DNA from: Kitasatospora sp. A2-31
GTDB lineage: Bacteria; Actinomycetota; Actinomycetes; Streptomycetales; Streptomycetaceae
DNA: 64,000 bases
Assembly: GCF_022288725.1 (NCBI RefSeq)
Contig: NZ_JAKNTA010000002.1
Location: forward strand, 532,404 to 596,403
Direction: 5' to 3'
This document shows, piece by piece, positions 43,134 to 52,061 of this stretch. The position numbers and the translations under genes were made by a program. The number at the start of each line of letters is the position of its first letter. Positions within the stretch are counted from its first letter, which is position 1. The notes under the pieces were generated by a model. That model worked only from the letters and a program-made list of their open reading frames with translations. It did no database searches and was not told where the DNA came from.

Positions 43134-44683
43134 GGCTCTCCACCCGGATCGCGCTCTGGGCCGCCGCAGTGGTGCCGCTGCTGGTGGTGCTCGCCGGCCT
43201 CCTGCTCCTGCCCCTGGTCGGCCGCGACCTGCGGCACCAGCAGGACGCCCGGCTCAACGACCGCGCGGCCGCCCTCCTGCCCGGCGTACGGGCGCTGGTC
43301 GCCGCCGACAGCAAGGGCCGCCCCAAGGCCGAACAGAACCAGCAGCGCAAGGTGGTGGACGCCGCCCTCGACCTCGGCGTCCGGGTGACCGGCGCGGACG
43401 GCACGGTCCTGCTCTCCGTCGGCCCGCAGCCCGACGGACCCGGGGTCTTCCCGGCCACGCCCGGCGGCCCGGTCACGGTGCGGGAGCACGGCACCGCCTG
43501 GCGGGTCCTCACCGTCGCCGTCACCACCGCCGGCGGCGCGAACGGAGGCGACGCCGGCACGGCGGGCTCCGGCCTGCTCCGGGTGGTCACCCCCACCGGG
43601 CCGGCGGACCGCGAGGCGGCCGTGGTGCGGCGGCGCGTCCTGCTGGTCGCGCTGCTGTCGGCGCCGGTCTCCGCGCTCATCGGCTTCGCGCTCGCCGAGC
43701 GGGCCACCGCCCCGCTGCGCCGCCTCAGCCGCCGCGCCGCCGTCCTGGACCCGGCGGGACCGGCCCCGTCGGGCGGCGCCGGTCCCGCAGGCGGTCCCGC
43801 AGGCCGTCCCGCAGGCGGGTCGGGGGACGGCCCCGGCGGTCACGGCTTCGTGGCCGAGCGGACCGGGACCGCCGAGGTGGACGAGCTCTCCGCGGCCCTC
43901 GCCCTGTTGCTGACCCGCTACGACGAACAGGCCCGGCGCACCGCCCAGGCCCTGGACACGGCCCGCTCGTTCTCCGCCGACGCCTCGCACGAGCTGCGCA
44001 CCCCGCTGATGAGCCTGCGCACCAACCTCGACGTGCTGGCCGCCCACCCCGACCTGCCTGCCGCCGAACGGGCGGAGATCGTCGCCGAGCTGCGGGAGGA
44101 CCACACCCGGCTGCTCGACCTGCTCACCGCGCTGAGCACCCTGGCCCGGGGCGACCTCGTCCAGCTGGACGCGTTCCAGCCGGTCGACCTCGCCGAACTC
44201 GTCGACGCCGCAGCCGAGGAGGCCCGGCGCCGCCACCCGGGTGCCGGGTTCACCGTGGAGGCCCCGGAGGAGATGCGGGTGTTCGGTTGGGAGTCCGGCC
44301 TGCGGATCATGCTCGCCAACCTGCTCGGCAACGCCGCCGTGCACGGACGCACGGCCCAGGCACCGGCGCGCGTCACCGTGCGGCTCGCCGCCGCGGGCGG
44401 CCAGGCGCGGCTCACCGTGGACGACACCGGCCCGGGCGTCCGGCCCGAGGACCGGGAGGCCGTCTTCCATCGGTTCCAGCGCCGTCGCGACAGCCCCGGC
44501 TCGGGCCTCGGGCTCACCCTCGTCGCCCAGCAGGCCGCCCTGCACCGCGGCACGGTGGGCATCACCGTACCGCCCGGTGGCGCCGGCTGCCGGGTCGAGG
44601 TGACGCTGCCGCTCCCGCGCCCGGACGCGCCGACCGTCGAGCTGCCCGCCCGGCGGGACTGGATCGCCGCCCGGGTCCGCTGA
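43130..44683 (+). CDS. Sensor histidine kinase (517 aa)
   Basis: GTG 43130 overlaps the regulator. Membrane spans at ~5-28 and ~160-185 flank an extracytoplasmic sensor of ~130 residues. HAMP follows (RATAPLRRLSRRA, then a variable Gly/Pro insert), then HisKA with His287 in SADASHELRTPLMSL, and HATPase motifs GNAAVHG, DDTGPGV and GSGLGL. It phosphorylates the regulator encoded upstream. The signal is unknown; the next two genes encode exported proteins that may be its outputs or ligands. Confidence 0.94.
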   Translation: MRLSTRIALWAAAVVPLLVVLAGLLLLPLVGRDLRHQQDARLNDRAAALLPGVRALVAADSKGRPKAEQNQQRKVVDAALDLGVRVTGADGTVLLSVGPQPDGPGVFPATPGGPVTVREHGTAWRVLTVAVTTAGGANGGDAGTAGSGLLRVVTPTGPADREAAVVRRRVLLVALLSAPVSALIGFALAERATAPLRRLSRRAAVLDPAGPAPSGGAGPAGGPAGRPAGGSGDGPGGHGFVAERTGTAEVDELSAALALLLTRYDEQARRTAQALDTARSFSADASHELRTPLMSLRTNLDVLAAHPDLPAAERAEIVAELREDHTRLLDLLTALSTLARGDLVQLDAFQPVDLAELVDAAAEEARRRHPGAGFTVEAPEEMRVFGWESGLRIMLANLLGNAAVHGRTAQAPARVTVRLAAAGGQARLTVDDTGPGVRPEDREAVFHRFQRRRDSPGSGLGLTLVAQQAALHRGTVGITVPPGGAGCRVEVTLPLPRPDAPTVELPARRDWIAARVR

Positions 44684-44716
44684 GCACCCGTCGGCTGCGA
44701 AGGGGGGCCGTCCCCG

Positions 44717-44751
44717 TTCCACAGGGATTCCACAAGAAGCATCCCTACGCT
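44717..44751 (+). promoter_or_regulatory. 11-bp direct repeats and -10 before the secreted-protein gene
   Basis: TTCCACAGGGA-TTCCACAAGAA (44717-44738) is a direct repeat with an 11-bp period, as bound by OmpR/PhoB-type regulators. TACGCT at 44746-44751 would be the -10, so the repeats cover the -35 position, as for an activator. Confidence 0.55.
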
Positions 44752-44827
44752 CCTGGTCACCACCTCCGGTCGGCCGGGCCCGCAACCGGCCGACCGGGGG
44801 CCCTCGACGGAGAAAGGACGATGCCTC

Positions 44828-45265
44828 ATGCCCGCTGCCAACCTCCTCCCCGCCGGCCGCCGGATCGCCGCGCTCGGCGCCCTCGCCCTGGCCGGCTCGC
44901 TGCTCGTCGCCGCGCCCGCCCAGGCCGACGGCGGCAACGGCTCGCCGTCGGGCGCCCCGGCTGCCGCGACGACCCCGAAGGGCGACGGGGCCAAGGGCAT
45001 CTGCAAGCGGCTGCCCAGGACCGAGGAGCGTGTCACCAAGGCGCTGAACCGCCTCAACGGCGACGCCACCGTGGTCGGCTCGGTCGCCCGGCTGGAGCAG
45101 CGGGTCGCGAACGCCAAGGCTGCCGGCCACACCGAGATCCAGACCTACCTCAGCGACCGTCTGACGGCCCGCAAGGCCATGGTCACCACGCTGCAGACCC
45201 GGCAGAAGGACCTCAAGTCCGTGGCGACCTGGTGCGCCGCCCAGGGCGAAGGGTCCGGCAAGTGA
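44828..45265 (+). CDS. Secreted helical protein (145 aa)
   Basis: ATG 44828 follows AAAGGACG. A Sec signal peptide (IAALGALALAGSLLVAAPAQA) ends at the AQA site near residue 33. The mature protein has a helical hairpin (RTEERVTKALNRLNGDATVV; LEQRVANAKAAGHTEIQTYL) and two Cys, probably a disulfide. No family is recognised. It follows a two-component system and overlaps the next gene by GTGA. Confidence 0.8.
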   Translation: MPAANLLPAGRRIAALGALALAGSLLVAAPAQADGGNGSPSGAPAAATTPKGDGAKGICKRLPRTEERVTKALNRLNGDATVVGSVARLEQRVANAKAAGHTEIQTYLSDRLTARKAMVTTLQTRQKDLKSVATWCAAQGEGSGK

Positions 45266-45468
45266 GCCGCCGCCCCGCTGCGGCACTCGCCGCCGTCCTC
45301 CTGGCCGGGGCCGCCCTGCTCACCGCCTGTGGTCCCGCCGGCGGCGACGGGGACGCCAAGTCCGGCCGGGCCGACAGCTCCCAGGTCGACGACATGCAGC
45401 AGAAGCTGGACGCCGCCGAGAGCGCCGCCGCCCAGGCCGACGCCGACGCCACAGCCGACAACGGCTGA
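45262..45468 (+). CDS. Small lipoprotein (68 aa)
   Basis: GTG 45262 overlaps the preceding stop. The signal sequence ends in lipobox LTAC; the mature ~45 residues are an acidic single helix (VDDMQQKLDAAESAAAQADA). Coupled translation with the secreted protein suggests that the two interact at the cell surface. A terminator follows. Confidence 0.75.
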   Translation: MSRRPAAALAAVLLAGAALLTACGPAGGDGDAKSGRADSSQVDDMQQKLDAAESAAAQADADATADNG

Positions 45469-45484
45469 CGCGGGGGCGCCCCTC

Positions 45485-45523
45485 GACAGGACAGCCCGGC
45501 CGAGGGGGCCGGGCTGTCCTGTC
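45485..45523. terminator. Strong terminator hairpin
   Basis: A 17-bp perfect stem (45485-45501 with 45507-45523) around GAGGG separates the two-component/lipoprotein operon from the convergent solenoid gene and can serve both. Confidence 0.9.
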
Positions 45524-45530
45524 GGCGCCT

Positions 45531-48500
45531 TCAGCGTGGGTGGTTCCTGCGCCAGAACCGCCAGCCCCGCAGGCCGCCCGACCCCGGTCCGCCCGACATC
45601 ACGGTGGCGTCGACCAGACTGGCTGACAGATCCTGCCTGCCCAGCCCCTCCAGGACCCGCCCGATCTCGGCCAGGTCCTCCCGGCGGGAAACAGTGGTCG
45701 CCGTGACCGCCCACCCGAGGTGCCCGTCGAGGCCGAGAAGACCGAGGTGGTGAAGGAAGAAGGCGACCTCCTCCGGCCGCCGGCGCCAGCAGTAGGACTC
45801 GATCAGGCGGTCGCGGATCGTGGGCGTCACCCTCGCTTCGACCAGGCTCAGGACCAGCTGCGCCATCACCGCGCCAGTTCGGTCCCGGGTCACGAGTCCG
45901 TCGACCAGCAACTCGACGCTGCGCCGGTGCCCGGCCTGCAGTAGCCTGCCGATCAGATCGGCCGTCGTCCCCTGCGCCAGCGCAGCGTCGGCGATCAACG
46001 TCGCCGCGCGACGCGCGTCCTCCTCCGCCGGGGCCTTGAGCAGCTCGACAATCCTGGTGACCGGCTCGTCGGAGATGATGTGGCCGACGATCTGTTGCGC
46101 CTCCCGGACCCGCGTCCTCCTGATCAGCCCTCGAAGGATCACCACCAGTTCGGTGGACGGCCGGGCTGCGGCGATGATCCTCCGAAGTTCCGCCTGCTGC
46201 GACCCCTCGGGCAGCTCGCTCCGCCGGGCCAGGTCCTCCGACCGGCCGGTCGGTGGCGGTGCCTCGCGCGCGGGCCGCCGGCCGGCGAGCGCGACCAACA
46301 GGTCGACGACGTCCTGGGACGACCGGTACAGGACCGCTGCGCCCAGAGCCGCCCGGGCGGTGCCCACCAGGGAGGCAAGTTCATGTATCGGGCGATCCGC
46401 TCCGGTCGCGCGCAGCAGCGCGGCACGGACGGCCGCCGGGAGCCTTCCGTGCAAGCCCCGGTACCAGTCGCTGACCTCTGTCTCCGGTGGGGCGTTGTCG
46501 AGGAGCACGGCGGCGTACCCGTGCCAGCCGAGGTCGTTCAAACGTATCCAGGTGGCGGGGGCGTCGGCTGTCCGTGCAAGCGCCCAGAGGACGGGGAAGG
46601 CGGCCTCCGCCGCCTCGCGGCGGTGCAGGTAGGTGAGGAGCTCCATCGCCCGGGAGGACGACAAGTTCGAGGCCAGGACGCCGAGCACTGCCCAGCGGAC
46701 TCCCGCACCCTGCCCGTCCAGAACGATGAACAGCCGTCCGAGCGCCTCGACGGACCCGGTCCACGGCGCGGTCTTCAACACGACTTCGGCCAGCGGCTCC
46801 TGCCGTCCTGTGAACAGTTCGGCCAGCAGCGCCAGGCACCGCTCCAGGGATTCCCTCCGTGTGAAGCACTCGGCGAACCGTAGGTCCGCGGGCCCCACCG
46901 CGCGGAGCGTCCGCAGCACCTCGGCGACCTCCGCCACCGGCCGCTCTGCTGCCGCCTCGCAGACGGCGGCGAAGAGTTTCGGCAGCGCCGGGGCCGCCAT
47001 GAACTCCGTGATCAGCTCCGCCACCGCCTCCGGCGGCCGAGAACGCGCTGCCTCGTCGAGAACGGCTGCGGCCTCCTGCTCACCGCCGATCCGATGGACC
47101 TCCGTCAGCAGTTCCCTCAACTCCGAGATTCGGATGGGCGGTTCGGCCTGGATCGTGCTCAGCACGTACCGGCTGCTCTGCCCGACGCCGCTGGTCCGGG
47201 CTGCGCGGAATAGCGCGGGAGCATGGGCCCGGACGGCCTCGGTGAGGCGCTCGCCGGGCCGGCGCTCAGGGTTACCGGCGTGCAACTCCTTGAGCAGCGA
47301 TCCGGCCTCCTCGTCCGGTCTGGCCCGGAGGAACGCGCCTACCAAGGTGGTGACGGAGACCGGCACACGGGTGTTCGTCGGTCGAGTGTCGAGCGCGAGC
47401 AGGAGCTCCGCCACCCTCGCAGGTGAGGAGCGCTCGACCAGCCCGACGAGGAGTTCGGTGCCGGCGGCGGCCGACTGCTGGTTGCCCGTCCGATAGCCGT
47501 CCCCGACCAGCTTCGTGGCCAGTGCGACCAGCTCCGCCACCGGCCGCTCCTCGTGCGCGTCGGCCAGCAGGTGTCGGCTGAGGTTCGGCTTCGACGAGGC
47601 CAGCAGGGCTTCGGCCACGGAGCCGAGGCCTTCGGTGTCCCGCTCCCTGGACGCCCATCTGAGGAGCAGGGCCGCCCGCTGCTGCTGGCCCCGGGACTCC
47701 AGCCAGTTCACGACGCCCGCCAGCCGATCCGTATCCGGACTCTTGGCGAGGTGCTGGAGCAGCAGCTCCTCACCGCAGTTCCAGTGCCGCAAGATGAGTT
47801 CGGCGAGCACATCGAGCAACGTCCCGTCGTCGCACGTGGCGAGGACAGCCAGCGCCAGAGGGGCACCGATGAGCCTACGCAGCTCCTTTCGCCCGGACAG
47901 CTCCAGCAGCTCGCCGAGTCGAGCCGGAGGCCGCGGAACCGCGATGATCCGCTTCAGGAGCACGGACCGCTCCGTGTCGCCTGTCTCCGCCAGCATGCTC
48001 AGCAGATCCGCCGCGGGCCGCACACGGATCAGGGATTCCTGGAGGCTGTCAACAACGGCGGGGAGTTGGCGATGGTCGAGTGCCTCGAAGAGCGACGCGA
48101 GCTGCTGCTGCGGATACCCGTCGGCCAGCGCCGAAACGGCGGCGTCGACAGGGCGGGTGCCGTCCCCGTCGTGCCCGTCGAGCTCCGCGACCCCTCCGAG
48201 GAATTCCGCCACCTGTGGTGCGGAGGCCTGGCACACCGCCGCGAATAGCGGCGGCAGCAGTTCGGCCGGTCCACGGTTGCAGAGTGCGGCTGCGAGTTCC
48301 GCCGCCGTGGCCGGGCTGAAGGGGGTGACTGCGCAAACCGTGATGGCCACGGCGTCCACCTCTGCGCCGCGGTCGACCAGACCCTCCAGCACTTCGTGGC
48401 GTTGTGGCGGGTCGAGCCGGGCGCACTCCTCATGAGCCGTGCGAAGGTGCTGGACCTGACCGGCTTGCCGCAGGGCGATCAGCAAGTGGTGCCGGTTGGA

Positions 48501-49397
48501 GCGGTGGGCGACTGCGGCCCGGAGCACGATCGCGGCTTGCTCGTCGAAGCCGGGCCGTGATTCCCCGGAGGCCAACCACGGGACGAGCCGGTCGAGCGGA
48601 CTCGTCGCGAGTGCCGTCAACGCCTCCTCGTACATTGCTGTCTGATCCGACCGGACCAGTAGCTCGATGAGGTCCTCCGTCCCTTGAGGCCCGTACCGGG
48701 CGGATGCCTCCAGTACCAGCTCGTTCGCCTCCGTCCGCAGGCCTTCGGCGGTCAGTGACGCCAGCAGTGCGGGCAGGTCCTCCAGCGGTCGAGGCTCCCT
48801 GAGTACCTCCGCCGCCTCGGCGGCGAGCTCGGCCCGGTTGAGGCGCACCACGCAGGCGACGAGGCCGGCTGCCGGCAGCCCGCCGAGCGCGCGGATCACC
48901 GCCGTGCGCAGTTGCTCCCTCGTCTCGGGCGGCAGTTCGGCCGCGGCGAGCGCGAGCAGCAGGTCGTCGGCAGGGCGCGTGAGGGCAGCCGACTCCAGCA
49001 ACCGGCACGCGACCGCGGCCCGCCCGGTCCTGCACAGGGCCCCGGCCACGTCCATCATCGCCTCGACGGGTCGCCGCTCGGCCGCCGCGGCCCACATGGC
49101 CGCGACCGCGTCCGGGCTCAGCGTGGAGTTCTCGGAGCTCAGGGCGAGCAGGTCGGCGGTGCGGCCGACGGCCGCGAACTCCGCCAGGAGTTCGGTCCTT
49201 CCGGAGGACAGCACCTGACGGAGGGCACGCCCCAGAAGCTGCCCGAGGTCCGTGCGGAGCGGTGGTGCGGCCAGCGGCTGGAGAACCGGTGCCGGCTCGC
49301 TCCCGGCGGGAACCGGCGGGCGGTCGAGCGGACCGGCGATGTTGCGTAGCGGCGGGCCCGCGACCAGGAACTCCGTGTGGTCGACGTCGGTGAGCAC
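45531..49397 (-). CDS. Giant alpha-solenoid protein, C-terminal part of an amber-interrupted caspase fusion (1288 aa from GTG 49397)
   Basis: After a short Pro-rich linker the whole protein is made of repeated ~35-45-residue helical pairs with a recurring RP-x2-E/A-x2-x-LL pattern (for example RPVAELVALATKLVGDG, RPVAEVAEVLRTL, RPSTELVVILRGLI, EPVTRIVELLKA), as in HEAT/TPR-like solenoids. No enzyme motif is seen. The C-terminus is basic (GGLRGWRFWRRNHPR). The frame is the same as that of the caspase gene upstream; from the TAG at 49599 to GTG 49397 it is open and encodes the end of the caspase fold, so the protein was originally a ~1,520-residue caspase-solenoid. GTG 49397 is the only plausible restart. 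Confidence 0.7.
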   Translation of the reverse strand: MLTDVDHTEFLVAGPPLRNIAGPLDRPPVPAGSEPAPVLQPLAAPPLRTDLGQLLGRALRQVLSSGRTELLAEFAAVGRTADLLALSSENSTLSPDAVAAMWAAAAERRPVEAMMDVAGALCRTGRAAVACRLLESAALTRPADDLLLALAAAELPPETREQLRTAVIRALGGLPAAGLVACVVRLNRAELAAEAAEVLREPRPLEDLPALLASLTAEGLRTEANELVLEASARYGPQGTEDLIELLVRSDQTAMYEEALTALATSPLDRLVPWLASGESRPGFDEQAAIVLRAAVAHRSNRHHLLIALRQAGQVQHLRTAHEECARLDPPQRHEVLEGLVDRGAEVDAVAITVCAVTPFSPATAAELAAALCNRGPAELLPPLFAAVCQASAPQVAEFLGGVAELDGHDGDGTRPVDAAVSALADGYPQQQLASLFEALDHRQLPAVVDSLQESLIRVRPAADLLSMLAETGDTERSVLLKRIIAVPRPPARLGELLELSGRKELRRLIGAPLALAVLATCDDGTLLDVLAELILRHWNCGEELLLQHLAKSPDTDRLAGVVNWLESRGQQQRAALLLRWASRERDTEGLGSVAEALLASSKPNLSRHLLADAHEERPVAELVALATKLVGDGYRTGNQQSAAAGTELLVGLVERSSPARVAELLLALDTRPTNTRVPVSVTTLVGAFLRARPDEEAGSLLKELHAGNPERRPGERLTEAVRAHAPALFRAARTSGVGQSSRYVLSTIQAEPPIRISELRELLTEVHRIGGEQEAAAVLDEAARSRPPEAVAELITEFMAAPALPKLFAAVCEAAAERPVAEVAEVLRTLRAVGPADLRFAECFTRRESLERCLALLAELFTGRQEPLAEVVLKTAPWTGSVEALGRLFIVLDGQGAGVRWAVLGVLASNLSSSRAMELLTYLHRREAAEAAFPVLWALARTADAPATWIRLNDLGWHGYAAVLLDNAPPETEVSDWYRGLHGRLPAAVRAALLRATGADRPIHELASLVGTARAALGAAVLYRSSQDVVDLLVALAGRRPAREAPPPTGRSEDLARRSELPEGSQQAELRRIIAAARPSTELVVILRGLIRRTRVREAQQIVGHIISDEPVTRIVELLKAPAEEDARRAATLIADAALAQGTTADLIGRLLQAGHRRSVELLVDGLVTRDRTGAVMAQLVLSLVEARVTPTIRDRLIESYCWRRRPEEVAFFLHHLGLLGLDGHLGWAVTATTVSRREDLAEIGRVLEGLGRQDLSASLVDATVMSGGPGSGGLRGWRFWRRNHPR

Positions 49398-49598
49398 CCG
49401 GATGCGCTGGGGCCTGCCGTCCTTCCCGTACCGGTGATGGAACTCGTCGATCCGCGCCTGGGTGTCCAGTCTCAGCTGCTCCAGATTCAGTGCGCCGTCG
49501 TGCGCGAGCAGCGCATCCAGGACGGCGCGTGAGAACAGGCTGAACGAGCCGTCGCCCGATCGCCGCCCGGGCCGCCCGGAGCCGACGAAGAGCGCGCT

Positions 49599-50105
49599 CT
49601 AGGCGGGCGAACAGGCGTACAGGTGGGCGACCTTCCGGCCCGCGACGATGAGGGCCTTCCGGCTGGCCCAGCCGACCGTGCCACCCATCGAGTCCTGCTG
49701 CACGCCCTCCCGGCAGGCGTCGATCAGGAACAGCACCTGGGCGGCCGGGGTGTTCTCGACCTCGTTCCTCCAGTCGATGGCGACGCAGCCGGACCAGAAC
49801 GGCTCCATGTTGGGGTGCGCGTCCTCGGGGATCAGGTAGTCCGTCCCCTTGGCGTGCAGTCCGTGCCCGCTCAGGCAGATCAGCAGCGTCTCGCCCCGCC
49901 GGGCCGCCCGCAGGAAGTGGCCGACCTCGCCGTTGACGAAGTTGGTACTGACCTGGCGGCGTGCTTTGGGCAGGACGACCCGGAACCCGCGCGCCCGCAG
50001 GGCCTCGCCCAGTCGTTGGAGGTCCCGTGGGACGAAGGACAGGGGCGGGAGGCCTGCGGGCTCGTAGTCGCTGGCCCCGATCAGCAGCGCGGCGAACCCA
50101 CCCAC
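49599..50105 (-). CDS. Caspase-fold (peptidase C14) protease, amber-terminated N-terminal part (168 aa)
   Basis: GTG 50105 starts 5 bases after the Pepco-like gene. The caspase/metacaspase fold is clear: FAALLIGASDYEPAGLPPLS, catalytic His81 in LICLSGHGLHAKGTDYLIP and Cys131 in VLFLIDACREG. The frame stops at TAG 49601-49599 after LYACSPA, but continues in phase with SALFVGSGRPGRRSGDGSFS and LFSRAVLDALLAHDG, the last strand and helix of the domain. A Gln codon (CAG) changed to TAG is the simplest explanation. The truncated enzyme probably does not fold properly. Confidence 0.85.
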   Translation of the reverse strand: MGGFAALLIGASDYEPAGLPPLSFVPRDLQRLGEALRARGFRVVLPKARRQVSTNFVNGEVGHFLRAARRGETLLICLSGHGLHAKGTDYLIPEDAHPNMEPFWSGCVAIDWRNEVENTPAAQVLFLIDACREGVQQDSMGGTVGWASRKALIVAGRKVAHLYACSPA

Positions 50106-50110
50106 CGGCG

Positions 50111-50455
50111 TCAGTTTCCGAAGACGAAGGTGATCCCCCGCGTGCCCTGGACCTGGGAACTGCCCACCAGCTGGACGCCCCCGCCGGCGGAGACCTGGAA
50201 GCTCAACTGCACCTCCTTGAGCGGCATCGGGCCGCCGCGCTCGGCGATCTGCGCGAACAGCGCCTGCAGCGCGTCCACGGTCTCCGTGAGGTTCTTGCGC
50301 AGCACGCCGAGCGGGACCCGGCGCAGGACGGCCTCGCGGTCGCGCCCGAAGACGCCCATCGTCCCGCCGTCCTCCTCCTCGTCCTCGGTCACCCAGAACT
50401 CCAGGGAGTCCAGCTCCGGGGAGTCCAGCTCGGTGGTCTCCGGATTGTCCGCCAT
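50111..50455 (-). CDS. Pepco-like companion of the caspase protease (114 aa)
   Basis: ATG 50455 is chosen (GTG 50464 possible). An acidic N-terminus (ELDSPELDSLEFWVTEDEEE) leads into VPLGVLRKNLTETVDALQAL, then LKEVQLSFQVSAGGGVQLVG and GITFVFGN. The arrangement of helix plus beta-hairpin resembles the Pepco (peptidase-companion) domain described beside caspase-like and trypsin-like effectors in conflict systems. It is 5 bases from the protease gene and probably co-translated. The name is by pattern only. Confidence 0.6.
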   Translation of the reverse strand: MADNPETTELDSPELDSLEFWVTEDEEEDGGTMGVFGRDREAVLRRVPLGVLRKNLTETVDALQALFAQIAERGGPMPLKEVQLSFQVSAGGGVQLVGSSQVQGTRGITFVFGN

Positions 50456-50752
50456 TTCCCCCACCCCAGCGATCAGGCCGTCAGGCCGACGTCGATGCGG
50501 CGTCGCGCCGCAGGCAGAGAATAGCCCTCGGGTACCGCGGACCGAAGTCGATCTAGCGAACGATCAAGAAAGTTGACGATCAGTCACGCCACCTGTAGGG
50601 CGCCGGCTGCGCCTCGCGGTGCACGGCGTGTCCCGGGCCGGACGGGGCGGGCTGAGGGGCGGATCGGGGACGGCCTGGCTCCGCGAGCGCCGGTTCCCCC
50701 TGCCGGTTCGTCATGTGCCCGCGGGGGCCCCGGCGTCGGCTTGAGTTCTACC
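50456..50752. other. Gap upstream of the caspase operon
   Basis: The region contains the presumed operon promoter (around 50530-50600, with AT-richer GATCAAGAAAGTTGACGATC) and the left arm of a 17-bp inverted repeat interrupted by IS30. No gene is supported. Confidence 0.4.
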
Positions 50753-52061
50753 GGTCGTTGCAACACCCCAGTTCAAGGGGTGCAATGTTCGAGATCCGGG
50801 AGAACCGGACGGTAGGTCAAGGGCCGAGGGCCTTGGTGCGGGAGCGGGAGGAATACTTCCGGCTTGTGGATCAAGGAATGGGGTTCGCCGAGGCCTGCGC
50901 GGTAGTCGGCATCAACGTCCGCACCGGCAAGCGATGGCGCAACGGCCGCAACGCGTCGGGCCGGAAGAAGGCGGCACCACCGATCTACGAGGTGGTGCCG
51001 CCTCCTGTCGCACCGGCCGAGCCCGCGGCGCCCGAGACCTCCCGCTACCTCAGCGAGACCGAGCGCATCCACATAGCCGACCGGCTGCGGGAGAAGGCCA
51101 CGATCCGGGCCATCGCGGCGGAGCTGGGCCGCAGCCCCTCGACCGTCAGCCGTGAGATCAGGCGCAACCGCACGGTGCTGCCGAAGGGCGGCTGGTACTA
51201 CCGCCCGCACGCCGCCCAGCGCCGTGCCGACCAGCGCCGGCCCCGCCCCAAGCCGAGCAAGATAGGCCAGAGCCCTGAACTGCGGGACTTCATCCAGGAC
51301 CGGCTGGCAATCCAGTGGAGCCCCGAGCAGATCTGTCGCGCGCTCCGCGAAGGCTTCCCCGAGCATCCCGGGATGCACGTCAGCCACGAGACGGTCTACC
51401 AGGCCCTCTACACCCAGGGCCGGGGAGACCTGCACCGCGACCTGACTCGCAACCTGAGAACCGGGCGACGGCTCCGCCGCCCGCGCCGTCAGACGGACAG
51501 GCGCAGGTCCCGCCCCGTCAAGAACATGCTGATGATCAGCGAGCGACCCGTCGAGGCCGCCGACCGAGCCGTCGCCGGCCACTGGGAGGGCGACCTCATC
51601 GTGGGCCCCAAGTCGCGCTCCGCGATCGCCACCCTGGTCGAACGCAGCAGCCGCTACCTGGTCCTCGTCCACCTGCCTACCGGCCACACCTCCAACGCCG
51701 TGCGCCGCGCGCTCACCGACGTCTTCAAGACGCTTCCGGAGCAGTTGCAGCAGTCCCTGACCTGGGACCAGGGTTGCGAGATGGCCGCCCACCGAGGCTT
51801 CACCCGCGACACCGGCGTCCCGGTCTACTTCTGCGAGCCCGCCAGCCCTTGGCAGCGGGGCTCCAACGAGAACACCAACGGCCTGCTCCGCCAGTACTTC
51901 CCCAAGGGCACCGATCTGTCCGTCCACACCCCCGAGCACCTGGCCGCCGTCGCCGACCGACTCAACAGCCGCCCACGCAAAACGCTCGGCTGGGAAACCC
52001 CAGCCGAGCGTCTGCTTACACTGCTCGCGGCTTGATCAACTCACCACGTGTTGCAACGACC
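50753..52061. mobile_element. Complete IS30-family element
   Basis: The ends GGTCGTTGCAACAC (50753-50766) and GTGTTGCAACGACC (52048-52061) are perfect 14-bp inverted repeats. CC flanks both sides and could be a 2-bp target duplication. A full-length transposase fills the element. The flanks carry the two arms of a 17-bp inverted repeat, the palindromic kind of target IS30 elements favour. Confidence 0.88.
50785..52035 (+). CDS. IS30-family transposase (416 aa)
   Basis: ATG 50785. N-terminal helix-turn-helix (FAEACAVVGINVRTGKRWRN), a second one (RAIAAELGRSPSTVSREIRR) and the DDE core: HWEGDLIVGPKSRSAIATLV, LTWDQGCEMAAHRGF and SPWQRGSNENTNGLLRQYFP with the catalytic Glu. Length and motifs match active IS30 transposases; no frameshift is seen. 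Confidence 0.95.
   Translation: MFEIRENRTVGQGPRALVREREEYFRLVDQGMGFAEACAVVGINVRTGKRWRNGRNASGRKKAAPPIYEVVPPPVAPAEPAAPETSRYLSETERIHIADRLREKATIRAIAAELGRSPSTVSREIRRNRTVLPKGGWYYRPHAAQRRADQRRPRPKPSKIGQSPELRDFIQDRLAIQWSPEQICRALREGFPEHPGMHVSHETVYQALYTQGRGDLHRDLTRNLRTGRRLRRPRRQTDRRRSRPVKNMLMISERPVEAADRAVAGHWEGDLIVGPKSRSAIATLVERSSRYLVLVHLPTGHTSNAVRRALTDVFKTLPEQLQQSLTWDQGCEMAAHRGFTRDTGVPVYFCEPASPWQRGSNENTNGLLRQYFPKGTDLSVHTPEHLAAVADRLNSRPRKTLGWETPAERLLTLLAA

Noticed and set aside
42980..45286. Long minus-strand frame opposite the histidine kinase
   Set aside because: The plus strand encodes a complete two-component system; the antisense translation is Gly/Arg-rich without motifs.
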